Positions 27,976-39,426 of a stretch of DNA of 64,000 nt are shown piece after piece; the first letter of the stretch is position 1; each line of letters opens with the position of its first letter. The notes under the pieces are model-generated. The model saw nothing but the letters and a program-made list of their open reading frames with translations. It made no database searches and was not told where the DNA came from. This DNA is from Flavobacteriaceae bacterium (GTDB lineage: Bacteria > Bacteroidota > Bacteroidia > Flavobacteriales > Flavobacteriaceae), in assembly GCA_018401115.1 (NCBI GenBank), contig JAGYKX010000002.1, forward strand, positions 37,393-101,392, given 5' to 3'. Made by a program: the position numbers and the translations under genes.

Positions 27976-29553
27976 ATGGAAAGATATAAATGGGCCGCAC
28001 TGAGCTTGCTGTTTTTTGCCTGTCAAAACCAAGCCGACACCCCCAAAACAACAGACCCTAATAATTTTCAGTTTTTAGAAATTACCATTCCTGAGCTTCA
28101 AGAAGGCTACAAAAATGGCCGCTGGACTATTAGAGAGGTAATGGCTGCATACAGCGACCGCATAGAAGCCATAGATCACAGTGGTCCACAATTACAGTCC
28201 GTTATTGTAGTGAATCCTGAGGCTTTGGCCATAGCCGATTCCCTAGACCAAATAGCCCCAGAAAACAGGGGACCCTTACACGGCGTTCCCGTATTACTTA
28301 AAGACAATATTGACACTCAGGACCAAATGGCTACCACGGCAGGTTCCCGTGCTTTGGCCGGTTCAATGCCTCTACAAGACAGTGAGGTAGCCGCTCAATT
28401 ACGCGCCGCTGGTGCCGTGATATTGGGAAAAGCCAACCTGAGCGAATGGGCCAATTTCAGGGGGCAAATGTCTAGCTCTGGATGGTCAGGAATCAATGGC
28501 CAGACCAAAAATCCTTATGTACTCACCAGAACCCCATGTGGTTCTAGTGCAGGAAGCGGGGTGTCTGTCTCTGCCAACCTCACCGTTTTAGCCATAGGAA
28601 CAGAGACCAACGGATCCATTGTTTGTCCCTCAACTGCCAATGGAATTGTGGGCATTAAACCCACCGTAGGACTCATTAGCCGCTCGGGAATTATTCCTAT
28701 TTCTTATACCCAAGACACAGCAGGGCCTATGGCCCGTACCGTGGCCGATGCCGTAATAGCCCTAGGTCCACTGACCAGCCAAGACCCTAGAGATGGAAAA
28801 ACAGCCGCAAACAAAGGCAAAGCCTTACAAGATTACACCCCTTACCTCAAGAAGGACGGTTTAAAAGGAAAACGCATTGGCTGGTTTAAAGCGGCCTTTG
28901 GAAACCATGCCACTACAGACAGTCTCACGGTAAAAGCCATTGCGGTACTCAAAGCGCAGGGAGCAACGATTATAGAAATTGATCAAATTAATGAGCGAAG
29001 TACAGGAGGCCATTCTTTCCAAGTCATGCTCACCGAATACAAGGCAGGGCTCAATGATTATTTTGCCAGTTTGGGACCCAACGCAAAAATTAAAAACCTA
29101 GAAGACCTCATTGCCTTTAACAAACAGGATTCTATAGAACTCAAATACTACAACCAAGCCTATTTGGAAATGGCCTTAGAAAAAGAAGGTTTAGACAGCA
29201 AAGAATACCTGGACCATTTAGAAGCCCTTCGAAAAGGAAGCAGAGACAATGGAATAGACAAGGTAATGGCTACCCATCAGTTAGACGGATTTGTAGCCCC
29301 AACTGGCTCTCCCGCATGGAGCATTGATTGGTTAAACGGAGACAACTACCATGTCTCTAGCTCCTCGCCCGCCGCCTGGGCCGGCTACCCCAACATTACC
29401 GTTCCCATGGGAGCGGTACACGGACTTCCAGTAGGGCTCTCTTTCTTTGGCACCGCCTGGAGTGAGCCTACTCTAATAGAGATGGCCTATGGTTTTGAAC
29501 AAGCCACCAAAGCCAGAATAGTACCCGCCTTTAGGGCTTGGGATTCAGAGTAA
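27976..29553 (+). CDS. Amidase signature family enzyme, lipoprotein
   Basis: A 525-residue protein with a lipobox (LLFFACQNQ). It has the amidase-signature catalytic triad: Lys in VPVLLKDNIDT near residue 113, and both Ser residues in GSSAGSGVSVS and GTETNGSIVCPS near 190-215. The C-terminal block ending GYPNITVPMG is also typical. It hydrolyses an amide or peptide-amide substrate outside the cytoplasm. The next gene, an S9 peptidase, starts 83 bases later, so the two may cooperate in peptide use (inference). Confidence 0.9.
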   Translation: MERYKWAALSLLFFACQNQADTPKTTDPNNFQFLEITIPELQEGYKNGRWTIREVMAAYSDRIEAIDHSGPQLQSVIVVNPEALAIADSLDQIAPENRGPLHGVPVLLKDNIDTQDQMATTAGSRALAGSMPLQDSEVAAQLRAAGAVILGKANLSEWANFRGQMSSSGWSGINGQTKNPYVLTRTPCGSSAGSGVSVSANLTVLAIGTETNGSIVCPSTANGIVGIKPTVGLISRSGIIPISYTQDTAGPMARTVADAVIALGPLTSQDPRDGKTAANKGKALQDYTPYLKKDGLKGKRIGWFKAAFGNHATTDSLTVKAIAVLKAQGATIIEIDQINERSTGGHSFQVMLTEYKAGLNDYFASLGPNAKIKNLEDLIAFNKQDSIELKYYNQAYLEMALEKEGLDSKEYLDHLEALRKGSRDNGIDKVMATHQLDGFVAPTGSPAWSIDWLNGDNYHVSSSSPAAWAGYPNITVPMGAVHGLPVGLSFFGTAWSEPTLIEMAYGFEQATKARIVPAFRAWDSE

Positions 29554-29636
29554 TAGGCATCTTTATTGATTCAATAAACACATGTAAAAATTCATCGGTG
29601 GTTCGCCCAAAATATCATAATTCAAAGTACTCAAAA

Positions 29637-32171
29637 ATGAAAACACCAACCTACACAAAAATCTTATCGATTCTCTGTCTTTTTATAGCTACAGGTACTG
29701 CCCAAGCACAAGAAAAAGACAAAACACCTCCGCCTAACTACCATTTAGCGGCTAAATTTTCTCCCACGCAGTTGGCTAAAATGGTTCATTCCACAGAAGT
29801 GAATCCACATTGGCTTAAGAACGGGAACCGATTCTGGTACCAATACAAAACCACAGAAGGATCTAATTATTACTTAGTAGATGCAGACAAGCGAAGTAAA
29901 ACCGAATTATTTGACAATGATCGAATGGCTGCCTGGCTTACTGAAATTACCAAGGACCCCTATGATGGACAACATTTGCCAAAATTTGATTTTGAATTTG
30001 TAAAAAACGAAACTGCCATTCGCTTTAGGGTCACTTCTTCGGAACTCGTTCCTGTAGCAAAAGACAGCTCGGATGTAAAAGATAAAGAAGGGGAAGGCAA
30101 AAAGGCATTGGCCAAAGGCCAAAAAAAACCTAAAAAAGAAAAGAAAGTATTTCATTTAGAGTACCCTCTTGGAGGGAACGGACTCAAGGTCATTAGCCAC
30201 GAAAAAGAGGCTAAAAAAGACTATAAAAAATGGGCCAATATTGCCCCAGATTCCTCAGTGGTACTGTTTTCTAAGGAGTTCAACCTCTACTGGATGGACA
30301 AGGAAAATTTCCTGAAAGCAGTTAAAAATGAGAAAGATTCTACTATTGTAGAAAACCAATGGACCACGGACGGCCAGGAGCACTTTGGCTATGGTGGGGG
30401 TAGTAGAGGTAAAGACAATGAGGCTATTGAAAAAGAAAAAAAAGACCGTAAATACGTCTATGGGCATTGGACAGATAACAGCGAAAAATTCGTCTTCCAA
30501 AAAACAGACAGTAGGGCGATTAAAGACCTTTGGGTCATTAATTCGGTAGCCAATAAAAGACCTACGTTGGAGACTTATAAGTACCATATGCCTGGAGAAC
30601 AAGAATTTTACAAAAGGGAACTTTTGGTATTTGACATTCCCTCAAAAACACATATTAAGGTCGCTTTAGATACCGTGGTACAACAGAGTGTAGACGTGTA
30701 TAGCCGCCCAAGACTTCCCTCCTCATACGACGACGATTTTAGGCCTAGTTTACTCTTGTCTAAAAAAGGAAAAATTTACTTTAATGTGATTAGTCGGGAC
30801 CGTAAAAAAATGGATGTCTGTGTGGCAGACATTGAGACTGGTGAAGTGAAAGTACTCATTGAGGAACGCATGAATACCTATATTGAGTCTAGGGACTTGG
30901 TGCTTTTGTACGACGAAACTCAGATGATTCATTGGTCTGAACGCGATGGTTGGGCGCATTTTTATCGCTATAATGCAGACGGTAGCCTGCGCAACAGAAT
31001 TACCCGTGGAACGTTTCATTCTGAAGCGGTAAGTGGGGTAGACGAAAAATCTGGGGTGCTTTATTTTACCGCACATGGGGTACAGCCTCGATTAGATCCC
31101 TACTACGAACACCTCTATGCTGTTTCATTGGATGGAGGAACACCTAAAGCCTTAAATGCAGGGGATTTTACGGCCACTAGCCGGCCTTCTGACAATCATA
31201 AATATTTTGTAAGCAATTATTCTAGGGTCAATACCACCCCAAAATCTGAATTGAGAAATGCCTCTGGTCAATTGGTGCTAGATTTGGAAACTGCAGACCT
31301 TTCTGCCTTGTTTGCTGCTGGCTACCAATTCCCAGAGCCCTTCAAAGTAAAGGCAGACGACGGAATTACAGATATTTATGGGGTGCTTTACAAGCCCTTT
31401 GATTTTGATGAAAACAAGCAGTATCCGCTCTTGGAATACGTATATCCTGGGCCTCAGACAGAGGCTGTGAACAAGGCCTTTTCAGTGAGAATGGATCGCT
31501 TGGATCGCATGGCCCAATTGGGGTTTGTGGTCGCTACTATGGGAAATAGAGGGGGGCACCCTGACCGCTCTAAGTGGTACCATAATTACGGTTATGGCAA
31601 TCTGAGAGACTACGGCTTGGCAGATAAAAAATACGTAGCAGAACAGCTGGCCAACCGCCATGCTTTTATAGATATCAATAAGGTAGGGATTTTTGGACAC
31701 TCTGGTGGTGGTTTTATGTCTACTGCAGCCATGTTGGTCTACCCAGATTTCTTTAAAGCGGCAGTTTCTGCTGCTGGAAACCATGACAATTCTATGTACA
31801 ATTCCTGGTGGAGTGAAACCCATCACGGGGTTTTAGAAGAAATGGATGAAAAAGGGGAAGTGCGTTACCAATACGACATTGACAAAAACCAATCTTTAGC
31901 GGAAAATCTGAAGGGGCAATTGCTTTTGGTGACTGGAGATATAGACAACAACGTTCACCCTGGCGCTACCATTCGAATGGCCAACGCACTGATTAAGGCC
32001 CACAAACGCTTTGACTTTAAATTACTCCCAGGCCAAAGGCACGGTTTTGGTAATATGACAGAGTACGCTTTTTGGCTGCGTGCAGACCATTTTAGCAAAC
32101 ACCTTTTAGGGGTAACTACTACTGAGGTAGACCTGCTACAGATGAATAGGGATGTTCCTCAAAATAAATAA
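29637..32171 (+). CDS. S9 family peptidase (dipeptidyl peptidase IV type)
   Basis: About 844 residues from the ATG at 29637, with signal peptide MKTPTYTKILSILCLFIATG. The N-terminal DPP-IV propeller spans about residues 100-560. The C-terminal hydrolase has the nucleophile motif GHSGGGFMS, a later GDIDNNVHPG for Asp and a terminal GQRHGFG for His. A Lys-rich insert sits near residues 150-175 in the propeller. It removes dipeptides from peptide N-termini in the periplasm or at the surface. Confidence 0.92.
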   Translation: MKTPTYTKILSILCLFIATGTAQAQEKDKTPPPNYHLAAKFSPTQLAKMVHSTEVNPHWLKNGNRFWYQYKTTEGSNYYLVDADKRSKTELFDNDRMAAWLTEITKDPYDGQHLPKFDFEFVKNETAIRFRVTSSELVPVAKDSSDVKDKEGEGKKALAKGQKKPKKEKKVFHLEYPLGGNGLKVISHEKEAKKDYKKWANIAPDSSVVLFSKEFNLYWMDKENFLKAVKNEKDSTIVENQWTTDGQEHFGYGGGSRGKDNEAIEKEKKDRKYVYGHWTDNSEKFVFQKTDSRAIKDLWVINSVANKRPTLETYKYHMPGEQEFYKRELLVFDIPSKTHIKVALDTVVQQSVDVYSRPRLPSSYDDDFRPSLLLSKKGKIYFNVISRDRKKMDVCVADIETGEVKVLIEERMNTYIESRDLVLLYDETQMIHWSERDGWAHFYRYNADGSLRNRITRGTFHSEAVSGVDEKSGVLYFTAHGVQPRLDPYYEHLYAVSLDGGTPKALNAGDFTATSRPSDNHKYFVSNYSRVNTTPKSELRNASGQLVLDLETADLSALFAAGYQFPEPFKVKADDGITDIYGVLYKPFDFDENKQYPLLEYVYPGPQTEAVNKAFSVRMDRLDRMAQLGFVVATMGNRGGHPDRSKWYHNYGYGNLRDYGLADKKYVAEQLANRHAFIDINKVGIFGHSGGGFMSTAAMLVYPDFFKAAVSAAGNHDNSMYNSWWSETHHGVLEEMDEKGEVRYQYDIDKNQSLAENLKGQLLLVTGDIDNNVHPGATIRMANALIKAHKRFDFKLLPGQRHGFGNMTEYAFWLRADHFSKHLLGVTTTEVDLLQMNRDVPQNK

Positions 32172-32179
32172 ATAACTAA

Positions 32180-32359
32180 TTATTGGTTTTTAACCCCTCT
32201 TTTTTTACTGTATTTGTTAGAAGCAGTATTGGGTGGCAAAGGCTTTTTAATGGTTTTTTGAACCACTGTTGGAGTGTCATTATTTTTTTGAGCGGTTTTT
32301 TTCACGCTTCCACAGCTAAAAAATAAAACGGCTAAAGCGGCTAATAATATCTGTTTCAT
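32180..32359 (-). CDS. Small 59-residue lipoprotein
   Basis: This short frame begins at ATG 32359 with MKQILLAALAVLFFSCGSVK, a clear SPII signal. The 40-residue mature part is basic and Pro/Lys/Thr-rich (KPLPPNTASNKYSKKRG) with no fold prediction. A minus-strand promoter with TTG-N18-TATATTTT lies at 32375-32403, so it is probably expressed. It is convergent with the S9 peptidase. Function unknown. Confidence 0.65.
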   Translation of the reverse strand: MKQILLAALAVLFFSCGSVKKTAQKNNDTPTVVQKTIKKPLPPNTASNKYSKKRGVKNQ

Positions 32360-32374
32360 GACTCTTTTTTTTTA

Positions 32375-32403
32375 AAAATATAACAGAAAACGGATTTTTA
32401 CAA
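32375..32403 (-). promoter_or_regulatory. Bacteroidota-type promoter of the small lipoprotein gene
   Basis: On the minus strand TTG (32401-32403) is followed after 18 bases by TATATTTT (32375-32382), one base from the TAnnTTTG consensus. The start codon is about 15 bases downstream of this box. Confidence 0.45.
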
Positions 32404-32426
32404 ATATTATAACAAAATTTTAATTT

Positions 32427-32455
32427 TTGTAATGTTACCATTATTTATACATTTG
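32427..32455 (+). promoter_or_regulatory. Bacteroidota-type promoter of the pirin-like gene
   Basis: TTG at 32427-32429, an 18-base spacer and a perfect TACATTTG (TAnnTTTG) at 32448-32455. Transcription would start about 33 bases before the ATG at 32495. It is back to back with the lipoprotein promoter. Confidence 0.6.
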
Positions 32456-32494
32456 TATATACAACAATTGTAGCTAACATTAATAATAATACCT

Positions 32495-32941
32495 ATGAAA
32501 ACAATACTACATACTGCTGGGAGCAGGGGAAATACCAATGCAGATAAAAGCGTCAAGTTTCTTCAAATTTGGGTCATTCCAAAAGTAACAGGGGTGGCAC
32601 CTCGCTACCAGCAAATAAGTTTGAAAGCTGAAGACAGAAAAAACAAATTACAACAAATCTTATCGCCAAATTCCAATGACCAAGGGGTTTGGATACACCA
32701 AGATGCTTGGTTCCATTTGGGAAGCTTAGAAAAAGAAACGGAATTAAAATACCGATTAATAGACCCAAAAAACAATGGGGTGTATGCCTTTTTGATTAAA
32801 GGATCATTGGAACTCGCAGGCACACAATTATCACACAGAGATGGTTTAGGGATTACCGAAGCTAATGAATTTGATCTGAAAGCCTTAGAGGACAGTGAAA
32901 TTTTACTCATGGAAGTGCCCATGGGATTGCCTAGGGTATAA
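32495..32941 (+). CDS. Pirin-like protein lacking the N-terminal cupin core
   Basis: The 148 residues begin like a pirin (MKTILHTAGSRGNTNAD) and then jump to the second half (KSVKFLQIWVIPKVTGVAPRY), followed by the YhaK-type C-terminal domain. A normal pirin has about 235-240 residues. The missing 80-90 residues contain the first cupin domain with its metal-binding His/His/His/Glu. The joint is in frame, so the gene is still open, but the metal site is gone. A good promoter lies upstream. It is probably a decaying gene; a retained non-metal role is possible. Confidence 0.8.
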   Translation: MKTILHTAGSRGNTNADKSVKFLQIWVIPKVTGVAPRYQQISLKAEDRKNKLQQILSPNSNDQGVWIHQDAWFHLGSLEKETELKYRLIDPKNNGVYAFLIKGSLELAGTQLSHRDGLGITEANEFDLKALEDSEILLMEVPMGLPRV

Positions 32942-33015
32942 TTAAGACTTAAACTTCCCTAGGGTTAAAAAGGTTTTACCCAAAATTTATCCTATTTTTG
33001 ATGAAAACATTTTTC

Positions 33016-33447
33016 ATGAAAACGGAGCAAAATTTTAAAAACCACCCCAAATTAGTCAAAGGATTTCACGGTGTACTCTTCTTAAGTATTCTAGCGCTTT
33101 TAGGGGGTAGTGTGAGCTACTTAATCATAGCAGAAGAAGGACACGCCTACCCGGCAAGCCTTTTTTTACTTACTACTTTTATTTTTTTAGTCCTGGTTTG
33201 GTATACCAGACAGTTTCCGCTCAAGGCCCAAGACAGGGCCATAAGGGCAGAGGAAAATTTAAGACACTATGTGCTCACCGGAAAATTACTGCCAGCCGAA
33301 CTTAGAATGGGACAAATCATTGCCCTCCGCTTTGCGCCAGATGAGGAATTTTTGCCATTAATAGACCGAGCAATTAAGGAAGGGTTGAGCCAAAAAGAGA
33401 TTAAAATGGCTATTAAAAACTGGAAACCAGATTATTACAGGGTCTAA
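33016..33447 (+). CDS. DUF6526 family membrane protein
   Basis: About 143 residues from the ATG at 33016; in-frame ATG 33001 and TTG 32998 also exist, and the first codons repeat ATGAAAAC. The start MKTEQNFKNHPK fits the family. Two membrane segments (near residues 18-40 and 48-66) are followed by a soluble part rich in Arg/Glu (QFPLKAQDRAIRAEENLRHY). This matches DUF6526, unknown function. It lies between the pirin remnant and katG. Confidence 0.72.
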   Translation: MKTEQNFKNHPKLVKGFHGVLFLSILALLGGSVSYLIIAEEGHAYPASLFLLTTFIFLVLVWYTRQFPLKAQDRAIRAEENLRHYVLTGKLLPAELRMGQIIALRFAPDEEFLPLIDRAIKEGLSQKEIKMAIKNWKPDYYRV

Positions 33448-33536
33448 TCAATAAAGCTGTTCAATTTCATTATAAGAAAAAACAATAGCTTTTATTATTT
33501 TTATATCTAATTCTGATATAACTTGTTGTGATCTAA

Positions 33537-35761
<2,225 letters not shown>

Positions 35762-35769
35762 GTAAGAAG

Positions 35770-36288
35770 GTGGTTTGCAAACTGGTCATAAAACCACCCA
35801 AGGATTGTAAGGCCTTGTTTTTGGACAGACAAAAACAAGGCCATTTACAGTCTTATTTATCTGAACAATTATCTTACACCCCATTTGTATTTAATGCAGT
35901 CATTGGGGTTTTTATTTTTACCAAGAAAAACCAAGCTACAGAGACCTTAGCCCTTTGGGTAACCCATTTTTTAGAACTCGAGAAACTCCATCCGGAACGG
36001 CTCATAGACACCTCAGCTGATCCTCGTTTTTTTAAAAGGCTCACGATGGGGGTATTGGGGAACGAAAAGGCGTCGGCCTTGGCCTGGAAAAGGCACCTCA
36101 ACAGTTTTATCTTTCAGGTAAATCCTTACCAACAAAAAGGATCGGCAGGCATAAAAGTATTTCAAAGAATCCAAAAAACCGTCTTTAAAGAAGGCAGTCC
36201 CTCTCAAAAAAAATACTTTAAACAAAGACTTAAACTCTTGAGAAGCAAGGTGTCTTTAAGTGCTATAGAATCTTTGTGGAGGGGTTAA
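35770..36288 (+). CDS. Hypothetical protein downstream of katG
   Basis: A 172-residue protein with a GTG start at 35770, 8 bases after katG, preceded by an AGAAGG-like element. It is basic, has no signal peptide, and contains short hydrophobic patches (FVFNAVIGVFIF) and a helical C-terminus with many Lys/Gln (IKVFQRIQKTVF, KKYFKQRLKLLR). No family is recognised. Its position suggests cotranscription with katG. It ends 8 bases before the convergent M20 gene. Confidence 0.6.
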   Translation: MVCKLVIKPPKDCKALFLDRQKQGHLQSYLSEQLSYTPFVFNAVIGVFIFTKKNQATETLALWVTHFLELEKLHPERLIDTSADPRFFKRLTMGVLGNEKASALAWKRHLNSFIFQVNPYQQKGSAGIKVFQRIQKTVFKEGSPSQKKYFKQRLKLLRSKVSLSAIESLWRG

Positions 36289-36296
36289 TAGTGAAA

Positions 36297-37889
36297 TTAT
36301 TCTTTTTTTAAAGTAGGATAACTCACCCCCAATTGTTCTAAATAAGTGTCGTACTTTTTTTCGTTGTAGTAAAAAGGTTTCAGAGCAGGCTTATATTGTT
36401 CCATGATATTTTTATTTAAATAAGTCGGTGGTGCGTCCTGCTTCGTAATCATTGGAGTGTACTTGGTTTCTTTGGTCTGAATCTCATTGAAATAGGCCCA
36501 AGCCTCTTGAACCAATTCAGGCTTCAAGAGCAAGTCCAAAACAGTTGCAGCAACTACCTTAGCTCCAGCAGTAACTCCTTTATGAGCGATGGGCGTAGCC
36601 ATGGCAATTGCGTTGCTCCAATGGTGGCCTTGAAGGCCAGGAATATTGGACGGGAAACGGAGCGTAACAGTAGGTACTGTCCAAGAAACGTCTCCAATGT
36701 CATCACTTCCCCCACTTACTGGCTGTTCTACAGGAGGTTGAATGCCTTTTAAAGTGGTCGCTAAGCCATCTGTAGTTTTAGAGGACACTTCTTTTTGTAC
36801 CGCTTTAGCAAGTGTCTGGTCTGCTTCTGACCAAGTGGGCAAACCTACACTTTGAATATTGGCATCCATTGTTTCGGCAATAACCTTATTAAAATGTCTG
36901 GGCCAAGCAGTTCCTAGAATCTCACTAGTTACCTCAGTTCCTGTCATGAGTGAGGCGCCTTTAGCAATATTGTTTGCTGTGGCATACATATCCATGATTC
37001 CTTGGTAAGTAACGTCTCTAAAATAATACCAAATTGTCGCTTTTGAAGGGACAACATTAGGTTGGTCACCACCATCTGTGAAAATAGAATGAGACCTTTT
37101 TAAAGGATCCAAGTGCTCTCTCTTATAATTCCACCCAATATTCATGAGTTCAGCAGCATCTAACGCACTTTTACCTCTCCATGGGGCACCTGCAGCATGA
37201 GCTGCTTCTCCTTCAAAAGTATACGCCACTGAAATTAAACCTGTCCCTGAAGATTGGCCCCAAGAGACACCCATATTACTACTCACATGGGTAAAAATAC
37301 ATAAATCAATATTGTCGAATAAACCATCTCTTGTATACCATGCTTTAGCAGCAACTAATTCCTCTGCAATTCCAGGCCACAAGACTAGTGTACCTCCAAT
37401 TTTTTCTTTCTTCATAATTTTTTGAACTGAAAAAGCAGCAGTAATATTTAAAGGAATTCCTGCATTATGCCCCTCTCCGTGACCAGGTGCGCCCGCAACA
37501 ATTGGTTTGTGATAAGCCACTCCAGGGTATTGAGAGGCCTTTGGAATGCAATCCACGTCGCTACCTAAAGCAATTACTGGACCTGGGCCATTTGACCATC
37601 TAGCAAACCAGGCAGTTGGTATACCTGAGACCCCGTACTCTATTGTAAATCCCTCTTTTTTTAAAAGATCTGTTAGGTACTTTGAAGAGGCTTCTTCTTG
37701 GAATCCCAATTCTGAAAAGCTAAATATTTTGTCTACCATTACCTGACTCAGTTTCTCATTGTCTTGCACCCACTGTTTAGCCAATGTTTTAAGTGCCTCA
37801 TCTTTTTCAGGATTAATTTTCTCTTGACCCAATAGGGAAAAAGAAGCTAGTAGAGATAAGCTAACAAAAAAAGCAGTGATTGGTTTCAT
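36297..37889 (-). CDS. Secreted M20-family amidohydrolase
   Basis: About 530 residues from the ATG at 37889, which yields a signal peptide (MKPITAFFVSLSLLASFSLLG). Longer starts would run into the divergent SDR gene. M20D motifs: ALGSDVDCIP near residue 100, APGHGEGHNAG near 130, IAEELVAAKAW near 170, GEAAHAAGAPWRGKSALDA near 215, and GSDDIGDVSW near 410. It is similar to AbgB/p-aminobenzoyl-glutamate hydrolase-like amidohydrolases that use two metal ions. Substrate uncertain. Confidence 0.88.
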   Translation of the reverse strand: MKPITAFFVSLSLLASFSLLGQEKINPEKDEALKTLAKQWVQDNEKLSQVMVDKIFSFSELGFQEEASSKYLTDLLKKEGFTIEYGVSGIPTAWFARWSNGPGPVIALGSDVDCIPKASQYPGVAYHKPIVAGAPGHGEGHNAGIPLNITAAFSVQKIMKKEKIGGTLVLWPGIAEELVAAKAWYTRDGLFDNIDLCIFTHVSSNMGVSWGQSSGTGLISVAYTFEGEAAHAAGAPWRGKSALDAAELMNIGWNYKREHLDPLKRSHSIFTDGGDQPNVVPSKATIWYYFRDVTYQGIMDMYATANNIAKGASLMTGTEVTSEILGTAWPRHFNKVIAETMDANIQSVGLPTWSEADQTLAKAVQKEVSSKTTDGLATTLKGIQPPVEQPVSGGSDDIGDVSWTVPTVTLRFPSNIPGLQGHHWSNAIAMATPIAHKGVTAGAKVVAATVLDLLLKPELVQEAWAYFNEIQTKETKYTPMITKQDAPPTYLNKNIMEQYKPALKPFYYNEKKYDTYLEQLGVSYPTLKKE

Positions 37890-37986
37890 ATCAAAAAAAT
37901 TAGGTTTCCTTAAATATAAAAAACCTAAAGTTATTGCAGACTTAGTTGTGATAAAATATTGATAAATTGCAGATAATATTATTGTT

Positions 37987-38782
37987 ATGAGCGCATTTTT
38001 TAAAAACAAAACCATTTGGATCACTGGAGCTTCTTCTGGAATAGGCTTGGCATTAGCCAAAGAAATCTCTACAGAAGAATGCACTTTAATTCTTTCTGCA
38101 AGAAGAGAGAAAAGCCTGAAAGCAGCTGAGGAACTGTGCTCATAAAAATGCTCGTATTCACCTACAAATACTAGATCTTGAAGATACCGAAAACCATAAA
38201 AAAATTGTTTCAGAGGTGCTTGAAAAGGTGGGGGCAGTAGACCTTCTCATTCACAATGGAGGTATTAGCCAAAGGGCTTTGGCCAAGGACACTGACTTCT
38301 CCGTAGACCAAAAATTAATGGCCGTAAATTACTTAGGCACGGTTAGTCTTACTAAAGCAATCTTACCTTTCATGTTAAAAAATGGACACGGTCACTTTGG
38401 GGTAGTCACCAGCCTTACCGGTATAATTCCATCGCCATATAGGTCTGGCTATGCTGCCTCTAAACACGCATTGCACGGTTTTTTTGATTCCTTAAGGGCT
38501 GAATTAGAAGACCATGGAATTTCTGTGACCTTATTGGCGCCAGGCTTTGTAAAAACTAAGGTCTCTATAAATGCCTTGGGACCAAATGGGGAGGCTATAG
38601 GCGTCATGGACCATGCACAAGCCAATGGAATTAGCGCGGAACATTGCGCCAAAAAAATAATAAACGCATTAAAGCAACGTAAAAGAGAGGTGTATATAGG
38701 CCGTGAAAGTTATGCCGCTTATGTGAAAAGATACTTTCCTAGTCTGTTTGCAAGGCTCATTAAAAAAGCCAAAGTACGTTAA
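37987..38782 (+). pseudogene. Short-chain dehydrogenase/reductase with a frameshift
   Basis: The first frame from ATG 37987 reads MSAFFKNKTIWITGASSGIG, the NAD(P)-binding motif, and stops at TAA 38143-38145. The rest continues in another frame from about 38139 (AHKNARIHLQILDLED...), with the variant IHNGGISQR motif and the catalytic Y-x3-K (SGYAASKHA), to 38782. Together they make a normal SDR of about 264 residues. The shift needs one extra base or two missing (a TG dinucleotide near 38134-38139). The C-terminal part alone (from about 38216) lacks the cofactor motif. Confidence 0.85.
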
Positions 38783-39354
38783 AGCTTCTTGACGTATTCT
38801 GTAATAATTACTATGGTTTGCCCGTCTACTTTTCCTTCAATATATTGGACATTTTCTCTATCTAATGAAATACGACGCACCGCAGTCCCTTGTTTGGCCA
38901 CCATACTACTGCCTTTTACTTTTAAATCTTTAATAAGCACCACCGAATCTCCAGCTTCTAGTACCACCCCATTCACGTCTCTGTGAATGACCGCATCTGG
39001 TTTTGCTTCGCCATCTCCAGCAGCGGCTGCCCAGCTAAGTAGGTCTTCTTCTAAGTACATCATCTCCAATAAATCTGAGGGCCATCCGTATGGCTTTAAA
39101 CGCTGTAACATACGCCAAGCAAATACTTGCATGGCAGGTACCTCGCTCCACATACTGTCATTTAAACAGCGCCAATGGTTTTGATCTCTCTCTTCTGCGT
39201 CTGCTTCTGAAATACATTTTTCACAAAGAAGAAGTTGAGCCTCTAGGCCACTCGTGGCAGATGCTGGCAGTTCATACACCCCTAACTTTTCTGTAGCACT
39301 ACAACATTCGCACTGCTCATGGGCTCTTTTTAAAAGGGATTTATCTATACTCAT
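38779..39354 (-). CDS. PhnA/YjdM-like zinc-ribbon protein
   Basis: About 191 residues from the ATG at 39354 (MSIDKSLLKRAHEQCECC). The N-terminal Cys pairs (CECC and LCEKC) form a zinc ribbon. The C-terminal 70 residues contain the PhnA core DVNGVVLEAGDSVVLIKDLKVKGSS and end in VIITEYVKKL. Despite the historical name, the family has no proven role in phosphonate use. The 3' end overlaps the broken SDR gene by 4 bases on the opposite strand. Confidence 0.84.
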   Translation of the reverse strand: MSIDKSLLKRAHEQCECCSATEKLGVYELPASATSGLEAQLLLCEKCISEADAEERDQNHWRCLNDSMWSEVPAMQVFAWRMLQRLKPYGWPSDLLEMMYLEEDLLSWAAAAGDGEAKPDAVIHRDVNGVVLEAGDSVVLIKDLKVKGSSMVAKQGTAVRRISLDRENVQYIEGKVDGQTIVIITEYVKKL

Positions 39355-39426
39355 TGGGTAGATTTTAAAAAAGCTAAAATACATTTATTTAAGCCTTTTA
39401 AAGCTAATAGGCACCCTAGAATGATT

